A stretch of 5,186 bases of DNA from Thermotoga sp. 4484_232 (GTDB taxonomy: Bacteria > Thermotogota > Thermotogae > Thermotogales > Thermotogaceae). This document shows positions 1-5,186 of this stretch, piece after piece (position 1 is the stretch's first letter; every line of letters begins with the position of its first letter). The notes below the pieces were generated by a model, which had not been told where the DNA came from, did no database searches, and saw only the letters and a program-made list of their open reading frames with translations. The position numbers were made by a program, and so were the translations under genes. The stretch is taken from the NCBI GenBank assembly GCA_002084985.1, contig MZGO01000099.1:1-5186 (forward strand), read 5' to 3'.

Positions 1-213
1 GTTGGAAAGGCTATAGAATCTCTGGGACTGAAGGGTTACAGGATCGGTGGGGCTGAGATATCTAGAAAACATGCAGGCTTCATAGTTAACATAGGTGGTG
101 CGAAGTTTGAGGATATATTGAAACTCATAGATCTTGTGAGACGAGAGGTGAAGAGAAATTACGATGTGGTTCTGGAAACGGAGGTGGAAATTTGGAGAAG
201 TTCAAAACGCTGA
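1..213 (+). CDS. murB: UDP-N-acetylenolpyruvoylglucosamine reductase, C-terminal end (partial)
   Basis: The last 70 residues of MurB are visible; the start lies left of the window. The family is a cytoplasmic FAD enzyme that uses NADPH to reduce UDP-GlcNAc-enolpyruvate to UDP-MurNAc, a committed step of peptidoglycan synthesis. The fragment opens inside the substrate-binding C-terminal domain and shows the family block LKGYRIGGAEISRKHAGFIV (about residues 10-29 of the fragment), followed by a helix. Near the end is LETEV, the motif that carries the catalytic glutamate in MurB proteins. The protein stops soon after, with WRSSKR, as expected for a normal C-terminus. The reading frame is intact. 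The FAD-binding domains and the catalytic serine are outside the window. The gene overlaps the next gene by 22 bases, which suggests co-expression. The family assignment is strong. Confidence 0.93.
   Translation, partial: VGKAIESLGLKGYRIGGAEISRKHAGFIVNIGGAKFEDILKLIDLVRREVKRNYDVVLETEVEIWRSSKR
180..186 (+). promoter_or_regulatory. Ribosome binding site of yigZ, inside murB
   Basis: GGAGGTG lies five bases before a TTG codon at 192 and is a near-perfect match to the 16S rRNA tail. It fixes the TTG as the start of yigZ even though it sits within the last codons of murB. The nested arrangement suggests that ribosomes finishing murB help to start yigZ. Confidence 0.8.
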
Positions 214-770
214 AAGGAACCTGTTCTGCGAGATTGAATATCAGAAGATCACAGTTCATATCTTACGTTTCCCCTGTGAGTAATCTGGAGGAAGTGAGAA
301 TCTTTTTGAAAGAGAGGGTTAAAAAGGATGCCACTCATAACTGCTACGCTTACAGAATCTTGGAAAAAGGCAATATTTTGGAATTCTCAACAGATGCCGG
401 GGAACCCAGAGGAAGCGCGGGTCTTCCCATATTGAACGTTCTCAGAAAAAGGGATCTGGTCAACGTGGTGGCTCTGGTCATACGATATTTCGGAGGGAAA
501 AAACTCGGTGTGAGGGGTCTAATAGATGCTTACTCGAAGGTTGTGGAGATGTCTCTTAAAGGATGTCAGGAAATCCTCATGGTTAAAATGAAAAAGTACT
601 CTGTTTTCCTGAAGTACGAAGATATGGAGAAGAAAATGGAGAAAATCTCGAAATGTAGAATTTTGGATATTGAATACAAAGAGAACGGCGTCGAGATAAC
701 ATTCCTTGCAGAGATGCAGGAGAATTTTCCTGGAGATTTTGAGGAAGTATACGTCCCTCAGGTTGAATGA
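192..770 (+). CDS. yigZ: YigZ/IMPACT family protein
   Basis: A complete 192-residue protein of the YigZ/IMPACT (UPF0029) family, close to the usual length of about 200. The N-terminal IMPACT domain (about residues 15-120) contains ATHNCYAYR, then DAGEPRGSAGLPI (68-80), then the family signature VIRYFGGKKLGVRGLIDAY (96-114). A smaller C-terminal domain (about 130-185) fits the ferredoxin-like DUF1949 domain usual in bacterial members. Eukaryotic IMPACT acts in translational control through Gcn1/Gcn2. The bacterial role is not well established, although nucleic-acid or ribosome association is often proposed. The TTG start is chosen because GGAGGTG precedes it by five bases. The gene overlaps the murB end by 22 bases and is probably in the same transcript. 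Its 3' end overlaps the end of the opposing mutase pseudogene by 13 bases. No odd residues or frame breaks were seen. Confidence 0.9.
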   Translation: MEKFKTLKGTCSARLNIRRSQFISYVSPVSNLEEVRIFLKERVKKDATHNCYAYRILEKGNILEFSTDAGEPRGSAGLPILNVLRKRDLVNVVALVIRYFGGKKLGVRGLIDAYSKVVEMSLKGCQEILMVKMKKYSVFLKYEDMEKKMEKISKCRILDIEYKENGVEITFLAEMQENFPGDFEEVYVPQVE

Positions 771-2071
771 TACGTACTGAGAAAGCTCCTAACACTATCC
801 TCAAGTAATTCGAGATTTTTTCCAGCTTTTTCTCTCGTTTTCTCAGAAACGTGTAAATAGAATTTCAGCTTCGGTTCTGTTCCAGATGGCCTCACGTATA
901 TGGTACCCTCGTCGAAGATCAACTTCAATGTTTTGTTGGGCCTCACATGACCGATTCCCTTCGAAAAATCTGTGAAATCTCTAACTACGAGTTTCCCAAA
1001 GGTTGAAGGGGTATGCTCCTTCAAATATCCGTATATTTCTTGTGCTTTCTCAACACTCGAAAGTTCAACTCCCAGGAGTTTCTCCATGTAAAAGCCGTAC
1101 CTTCTGTAAAGTTCATTGAGTAGCGATAACGGATTTTCTTCTTCCGAGAGAAGTCCAGCTATGAGACACGAAGCTATCACCCCGTCCTTATCTTTAACGA
1201 AGTTCCCAGCTAAAAATCCATAGCTCTCCTCGAAAGCGAGAAGAAATCCATTATTTCCCTTTTTCTCTTCTCTGACGATAACATCCCCTATGAATTTGAA
1301 GCCCGTTGGCGTTTCAAAAAGATGAATACCTCTTTCATCACACATTGGACGAACCATATCGGTCGTGACAATCGTCTTAGCCAATCTTCCATCTTACACG
1401 ACATGTAATGGAGAAGAAGGACACCTATCTGATTTCCAGTGAGTTTCACGAATTCCTCACCTTCTTTCACGATCAAACCGACTCTATCGCAATCTGGATC
1501 CGTTGCTATTCCAAAGGAAATCCCATCACGATTCATGTACTTTTTAACGAGTTCGAGGGCGTCATCTTCTTCAGGATTCGGCACCCGAACCGTCGAGAAG
1601 CTACCATCCCAACTTGCCTGTTCTTTCACAAGGGTAACATCCACACCTGCTCGTTTCAGGGCTTCCGATACCATCTTCAAACCAGTACCATGAAGAGGGG
1701 AGTAGACTATTCCTAAGGGTTTTGAAATGAGTGGCTCTACCAGTTTTTCTACCCTTTCTAGATAACTCTCGATGATATCATCGGGCACAGTGTTGAGCTC
1801 GTATTCATGGAATTCCTCAACGGGTCCCAATTTTTCCATGTGGCTTCTTATTTTATCCGCAGTCTCTGGCAGTATCTGAACTCCTTCTTCATTGTAGACT
1901 TTGTATCCATTGTATTCAGGTGGATTGTGACTCGCCGTCATCACGATTCCAGCATCCGCTTCCATATACCTGACGGCGAAGGAAAGAAGAGGAGTTGGGA
2001 CGGGCTCTTTAAACAGGAACACGTCCATACCGTTTCTTTCCCCTAACTCCACCTGTTCCGAAAAGGATCAA
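758..2071 (-). pseudogene. Phosphoglucomutase/phosphomannomutase family gene, disrupted by an internal deletion and a frameshift
   Basis: Intact relatives are cytoplasmic alpha-D-phosphohexomutases that interconvert 1- and 6-phosphosugars through a phosphoserine. The reading starts at TTG 2071 with MILFGTGGVRG, the typical N-terminus, behind GAGGAGGG. That frame then runs into TAA after about 20 codons. The next homologous segment resumes in another frame at about NGMDVFLFKEPVPTP, so roughly 50 residues of domain 1 are missing, including the segment where relatives carry a YDTR-type motif. The middle segment (about 1393-2035) keeps the phosphoserine loop TASHNPP (serine codon 1930-1932) and the metal loop DPDCDR (1483-1500). 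Near 1385-1395 the frame shifts again: homology continues as DGRLAKTIVTTDMVRP in the frame ending at the TGA at 758-760. This last segment keeps the sugar-binding EESYG (1217-1231) and phosphate-binding RPSGTEP (872-892). About 435 residues remain, against about 470-480 expected from memory of the family. Phosphoglucomutase versus phosphomannomutase specificity cannot be decided. Two separate lesions argue for real decay rather than one sequencing error. Confidence 0.85.
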
Positions 2072-2078
2072 ATCTTTT

Positions 2079-2086
2079 CCCTCCTC
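2079..2086 (-). promoter_or_regulatory. Ribosome binding site of the mutase pseudogene
   Basis: On the minus strand GAGGAGGG stands seven bases before a TTG codon (2071-2069) that opens MILFGTGGVRG. That peptide is the recognisable N-terminus of the phosphohexomutase family. The site shows that the true 5' end of the gene is still present and that the lesion lies further inside. Confidence 0.75.
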
Positions 2087-2104
2087 ATTCTTGGTTCGAA
2101 TGAT

Positions 2105-2134
2105 ATTTTAACATTTCTGATGAACAGGGGTCGA
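2105..2134 (-). promoter_or_regulatory. Candidate sigma-70-type promoter for the mutase pseudogene
   Basis: Read on the minus strand, TAAAAT (2110-2105) is a good -10 hexamer. An 18-base spacer separates it from TCGACC (2134-2129), a moderate match to TTGACA. The start of transcription would fall about 25-30 bases before the TTG. The region is AT-rich only around the -10. Assigned by eye and uncertain. Confidence 0.3.
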
Positions 2135-2139
2135 GGGGC

Positions 2140-2164
2140 GAACACCGATGAAGGATGAACACCG
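2140..2164. repeat. Short direct repeat GAACACCG x2 between divergent promoters
   Basis: GAACACCG occurs at 2140-2147 and again at 2157-2164, a 17-base offset. A further partial copy, GAACA, is at 2122-2126, 18 bases before the first. Together with the longer match GATGAACA (2119-2126 and 2154-2161), this gives three similarly spaced half-sites in the gap between two divergent genes. A regulator-binding site is a reasonable inference, but the motif is too short for certainty. Confidence 0.4.
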
Positions 2165-2172
2165 CCAGTCCC

Positions 2173-2200
2173 TTGTATCATCGCTCTATCTCCCGATAAT
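2173..2200 (+). promoter_or_regulatory. Candidate promoter of the Opp-type ABC operon
   Basis: TTGTAT (2173-2178), a 16-base spacer and GATAAT (2195-2200) form a plausible sigma-70 promoter. Transcription would begin about 45 bases before the first permease start. A second possible -10, TAGAAT (2210-2215) preceded by TGG (extended -10 type), lies just downstream and could be used instead. It is the only convincing promoter-like sequence before the operon in this window. Confidence 0.45.
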
Positions 2201-2234
2201 CCAATGTGGTAGAATTTCTTCAGACCCACGATCT

Positions 2235-2243
2235 GGGAGGTGA
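2235..2243 (+). promoter_or_regulatory. Ribosome binding site that fixes the oppB start
   Basis: GGGAGGTGA ends seven bases before the TTG at 2251. The longer in-frame GTG at 2206 has no such site and sits beside the candidate -10 elements, so the TTG is the better start. Confidence 0.8.
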
Positions 2244-2250
2244 CGGCCTC

Positions 2251-3288
2251 TTGACAGCGTACATCATAAGAAGACTCCTTTTGCTCCCCCTGATCCTTTT
2301 CGGGGTCAGTCTGATCATATTCTCCATGATGCAGGTTCTGGGACCGGATAAGCTCCTCGCCGCGTACGTCAACCCCAACATATTAGATAAAGCGACGGAA
2401 GAGGCTTTGGAAGCTTTGAAGGAAAAATACGGATTGAATGATCCCATGATAGTGAGGTACACGAAGTGGCTCAGAAACGTTCTTAAAGGAGATTTTGGTT
2501 GGTCTCTCGTCGGTAAAGAACCGGTGAAAGATGCCATACTGGAAAGGTTGCCATACACCGTGGAACTCGCCCTTTATGCTATATTTCCCGTTGTAGTCGT
2601 TGGAATATGGCTTGGAGTTATCGCTGCAGTCAACAGAGACAGATTTCTGGATCATTTCATAAGGATATTCGCCGTCGTTGGTTGGTCTTTCCCCGATTTC
2701 GTTTTTGGCCTTTTGGTTCTCATGATCTTCTACAGTATGTTGAACTGGCTTCCACCAGGAAATCTGAGTAATTGGGCTGAAGAGGTCGTAAGATCTCCAG
2801 AATTCCATAGATACACACATCTTCTGACGATAGATGCCCTTTTGAACGGTAGATTAGATGTTTTCTGGGATGCTTTAAGACATTTGATAGGACCCATAAT
2901 GACCCTATCCTGGCTGTGGTGGGCATATCTTTTGAGAATAACCAGGTCGAGCATGTTGGAGGTTTTGAACAAAGAGTTCGTCAGAACCGCGAGAGCAAAA
3001 GGGCTTCCCGAAAGGGTGGTCATAAACAAGCATGCAAGGAGAAATGCTCTCATCCCAGTTACGACAGTTGGAGGCGCGATGGTCATAAATCTCTTCGCTG
3101 GTACTGTCATAGTGGAGATGGTTTTCAACAGGACCGGTATGGGAAGTTTTACAGCATCAGCTGCTCTTCAGTTAGATTACGCATCCATAATGGCGAGTGC
3201 CCTTTTCTACTCCACAATACTCGTTCTAGGTAATTTGATCATAGATGTTTTGTATGCGACCATAGATCCCAGAATAAGATTGGGTTGA
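2251..3288 (+). CDS. oppB: ABC importer permease, OppB/DppB type
   Basis: A complete 345-residue inner-membrane permease of the peptide/nickel/oligosaccharide ABC family, which pairs with the next gene product to form the import channel. The first membrane helix (about residues 8-28) follows the classic YIIRRLL start. A periplasmic segment contains KEKYGLNDP and GDFGWSL (about 57-86). Further membrane helices lie at about 104-126, 136-161, 211-231, 269-291 and 317-336. The cytoplasmic EAA loop that docks on the ATPases is ARAKGLPERVVINKHARRNA (247-266). The protein ends in the typical DPRIRLG. TTG 2251 is preferred over an upstream GTG because of the strong ribosome binding site and because homologs begin near this point. 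It is the first gene of the operon, 11 bases before oppC. The symbol is family-level only: the substrate may be an oligosaccharide or a peptide. Confidence 0.92.
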   Translation: MTAYIIRRLLLLPLILFGVSLIIFSMMQVLGPDKLLAAYVNPNILDKATEEALEALKEKYGLNDPMIVRYTKWLRNVLKGDFGWSLVGKEPVKDAILERLPYTVELALYAIFPVVVVGIWLGVIAAVNRDRFLDHFIRIFAVVGWSFPDFVFGLLVLMIFYSMLNWLPPGNLSNWAEEVVRSPEFHRYTHLLTIDALLNGRLDVFWDALRHLIGPIMTLSWLWWAYLLRITRSSMLEVLNKEFVRTARAKGLPERVVINKHARRNALIPVTTVGGAMVINLFAGTVIVEMVFNRTGMGSFTASAALQLDYASIMASALFYSTILVLGNLIIDVLYATIDPRIRLG

Positions 3289-3294
3289 GAGGTG
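3289..3294 (+). promoter_or_regulatory. Ribosome binding site that fixes the oppC start
   Basis: GAGGTG directly follows the oppB stop codon and lies five bases before GTG 3300. The in-frame TTG at 3285, overlapping the oppB stop, would put this site inside the coding region, so GTG 3300 is preferred. Confidence 0.7.
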
Positions 3295-3299
3295 GGAGT

Positions 3300-4244
3300 G
3301 TGAGGCAGGAAACGAAAAGAATTTTTAGAAGGCTTTTTAAAAATCCCTCGGCGATTTTGGGTTTTTCGCTACTGATATTCTTCATCCTGGTTGCGATCTT
3401 TGCGCCTCTTTTGGCACCACCCGTGAATTCGTTCAACCCGAATATGAAGCTACCCGATCCTTACATCATGCCAGTTGTGAGCTGGAAACAAGAACCTATT
3501 CCTCCAACAACCAAGAAAGATGTCGATCCACAGAAGCTGGGGAGAGAGCCTATAAGGTGCATAGATTATCATCCATTCGGAGTAATCGGCGGAAGGGACA
3601 TATTCTATGGTGTGGTCTGGGGTACGAGAACCGCTTTCAAGGTGGGAATAATTGTTACGGTCGTATCGACTTTGATAGGAATAACGATAGGTTCGATATC
3701 GGGTTACTTCGGAGGATGGGTAGATGAAATCCTCATGAGGATAACCGATGTTTTCCTCTCGATACCCTTCCTGGTAGCAGCTATTGTGTTAACGACAATC
3801 CTTGGGGTTGGATTGGATAAAGTTATGATAGCATTGATTGTCTTCGGATGGATGGGATCTGCAAGACTCATCAGAGGGAACATCCTTCAGGTCAAGGAAG
3901 AGCAATTCGTTCTCGCGGCGAAAGCTCTGGGAGTTCGTGATGTTTTCATAATAACAAAACACATACTTCCCAACACGATATTCCCCGTTGTGATTCAGGC
4001 ATCCATGAGGATGGGATCACTGGTCATAACGGCTGCTGCTCTCAGTTTTCTCGGTTTGGGGGCTCCACAGGGTTATGCAGATTGGGGTGCTCTTCTGAGT
4101 TACGCTCGCGATTGGATGCTCGAGATAGGGAAACATTGGTACGCCATCGTTTATCCAGGAACCGCCATGGTACTGTTCGTTTTGGCGTGGAATCTGGTGG
4201 GGGATGCTCTGAGAGATGCATTCGACCCAAGATTGAAAGGTTGA
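3300..4244 (+). CDS. oppC: ABC importer permease, OppC/DppC type
   Basis: A complete 314-residue inner-membrane permease, partner of the OppB-type subunit. The cytoplasmic N-terminus ([16 protein letters not shown]) leads into helix 1 (about 18-39). An extracytoplasmic segment of about 50 residues follows (about 41-90), rich in Pro and charged residues, before the family block [20 protein letters not shown] (91-110). Other helices are near 114-137, 152-170, 174-190, 228-250 and 284-303. The EAA loop contacting the ATPase is [20 protein letters not shown] (206-225). The protein ends with the conserved [13 protein letters not shown]. Most family members have HPLGTD where this one has HPFGVI, a variation I associate with Thermotogae-type members from memory. 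It starts 11 bases after oppB and ends 19 bases before the ATPase gene, so it is in the same transcript. Confidence 0.92.
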   Translation: MRQETKRIFRRLFKNPSAILGFSLLIFFILVAIFAPLLAPPVNSFNPNMKLPDPYIMPVVSWKQEPIPPTTKKDVDPQKLGREPIRCIDYHPFGVIGGRDIFYGVVWGTRTAFKVGIIVTVVSTLIGITIGSISGYFGGWVDEILMRITDVFLSIPFLVAAIVLTTILGVGLDKVMIALIVFGWMGSARLIRGNILQVKEEQFVLAAKALGVRDVFIITKHILPNTIFPVVIQASMRMGSLVITAAALSFLGLGAPQGYADWGALLSYARDWMLEIGKHWYAIVYPGTAMVLFVLAWNLVGDALRDAFDPRLKG

Positions 4245-4263
4245 AGTAAGAGGAGGGAAAACG

Positions 4264-5186
4264 ATGCCCGAACCATTACTCATCGTCAGGAATCTGAAGA
4301 CCTATTTCTATACAGAAGATGGTGTGGTGAAGGCCGTTGATGGTGTAGATTTTGAGGTTTACGAAGGAGAGACACTCGGTATAGTTGGAGAATCTGGATG
4401 TGGAAAGAGCGTGACTTCCCTTTCGATAATGAGACTTCTGGATGAAAAGGGAAGGATCGTTGATGGTGAGGTGATCTTCAGAGGCAAAAATTTGCTGGAA
4501 CTGCCGGAAGACGAGATGAGAAGGATCAGAGGAAACGAAATCGCCATGATATTCCAGGAACCGATGGTAGCTCTGAATCCAGTCTACACGATAGGGGATC
4601 AGATAATCGAGGCCATCACTCTTCATCAAAATGTCGACGAACACGAAGCCAGGAAGATGGCAATAGACCTCCTTAGAAAAGTCGGTATACCTGAACCGGA
4701 GAAGAGAATCGATGAATATCCTCACCAACTCTCAGGTGGTATGAGGCAGAGAGCCATGATCGCCATGGCTCTATCCTGCAGGCCAAGTCTTCTGATAGCC
4801 GATGAACCCACGACGGCTCTTGATGTTACCATCCAGGCTCAGATCCTTGAACTGATGAAAGAACTTCAGAAAGAATACGGTATGGCGATAATTCTGATAA
4901 CGCACGATATGGGAGTGATCGCGGAGACAGCCGATAGAGTCGTGGTTATGTATGCTGGGAAAGTCGTAGAATACGCGGATGTCAAAACCCTTTTTAACGA
5001 TCCCAAACATCCGTACACCTACGGACTGTTAACCTCCATCCCAAGACTCGATATAGAGCAAGAAAAGCTCAAGAGCATACCAGGTGTCGTCCCAGATCCA
5101 TTGAATTTCCCTAGTGGTTGTAGATTTCATCCAAGATGTGAGTTCTTTGAAAAAGGAAAGTGCGATGTGAATGAGCCAGAGCTTGT
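4264..5186 (+). CDS. oppD: ABC importer ATPase, OppD/DppD type (partial, 3' end missing)
   Basis: The first 307 residues of the first ATPase of the importer; the gene runs off the right edge. It hydrolyses ATP on the cytoplasmic face to drive uptake through the two permeases. All nucleotide-binding elements are intact: Walker A GESGCGKS (42-49), Q-loop at Gln98 within FQEP, signature LSGGM (156-160), Walker B LLIADE (176-181), D-loop ALD (185-187) and switch His214 in ITHD. The C-terminal oligopeptide-family extension begins with HPYTYGLL (about 249-256) and [19 protein letters not shown]. It shows cysteines at 286, 292 and 300; a fourth is usual just beyond the window edge and, in some relatives, helps hold an iron-sulfur cluster. 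AGGAGGG six bases before ATG 4264 supports the start. An OppF-type second ATPase would be expected downstream. Family certain, substrate unknown. Confidence 0.93.
   Translation, partial: MPEPLLIVRNLKTYFYTEDGVVKAVDGVDFEVYEGETLGIVGESGCGKSVTSLSIMRLLDEKGRIVDGEVIFRGKNLLELPEDEMRRIRGNEIAMIFQEPMVALNPVYTIGDQIIEAITLHQNVDEHEARKMAIDLLRKVGIPEPEKRIDEYPHQLSGGMRQRAMIAMALSCRPSLLIADEPTTALDVTIQAQILELMKELQKEYGMAIILITHDMGVIAETADRVVVMYAGKVVEYADVKTLFNDPKHPYTYGLLTSIPRLDIEQEKLKSIPGVVPDPLNFPSGCRFHPRCEFFEKGKCDVNEPEL

Noticed and set aside
779..834. Possible terminator hairpin on the plus strand after yigZ: GAGAAAGCT pairing with AGCTTTTTCTC, with T-runs nearby
   Set aside because: The stem needs a two-base bulge, is AT-rich, has a loop of about 36 bases and lies inside the mutase coding sequence. 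The T-run is part of the stem rather than after it.
1380..1400. Programmed -1 ribosomal frameshifting as an explanation for the mutase frame change
   Set aside because: No slippery heptamer is present, family members are normally encoded in one frame, and the separate N-terminal deletion already prevents a full product.
1408..1716. Plus-strand open frames of 80-100 codons opposite the mutase
   Set aside because: They are antisense shadows of recognisable mutase sequence, with no family resemblance and no clear ribosome binding sites.
2206..2250. Longer oppB start at GTG 2206
   Set aside because: It has no ribosome binding site, overlaps the candidate promoter region and adds residues not typical of the family. 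TTG 2251 follows GGGAGGTGA at a good spacing.
3285..3299. Longer oppC start at TTG 3285, overlapping the oppB stop
   Set aside because: The ribosome binding site at 3289-3294 would lie inside the coding region, and GTG 3300 is correctly spaced from it.
4276..5010. Minus-strand open frames opposite the oppD-type ATPase
   Set aside because: The plus strand encodes all the ABC ATPase motifs in one intact frame. The opposing frames show no recognisable domain.

Overview
This window looks like the chromosome of a hyperthermophilic bacterium of the Thermotogae, most likely Thermotoga or a close relative. This is inferred from protein character, not from a database search. The pointers are heavy use of AGA/AGG and ATA codons, Lys/Glu-rich proteins, TTG and GTG starts behind very strong GGAGGTG-type ribosome binding sites, and tightly packed genes.

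Left part, plus strand (1-770): the 3' end of murB (peptidoglycan precursor synthesis) overlaps by 22 bases a complete YigZ/IMPACT-family gene. The two appear translationally coupled.

Middle, minus strand (758-2071): a gene of the phosphoglucomutase/phosphomannomutase family that is clearly broken. The first 11 codons (with a good ribosome binding site and TTG start) and nearly all later catalytic motifs are present. However, roughly 50 codons of the N-terminal domain are missing near 2035-2050, and a single-base frameshift lies near 1385-1395. It meets yigZ tail to tail with a 13-base overlap.

Divergent intergenic region (2072-2250): about 180 bases with a candidate promoter in each direction and short GAACA/GAACACCG direct repeats between them, a possible operator.

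Right part, plus strand (2251-5186): the first three genes of a peptide/nickel/oligosaccharide-type (Opp/Dpp family) ABC importer: two permeases (oppB-like and oppC-like) and the first ATPase (oppD-like, cut off by the window end). Spacings are short and each gene has its own strong ribosome binding site, so this is one operon. No substrate-binding protein gene lies in the window, so the substrate cannot be assigned. In Thermotogae this family carries oligosaccharides as often as peptides.

I found no new biological system. The most notable features are the decayed sugar-phosphate mutase and the repeat-bearing divergent control region beside it.
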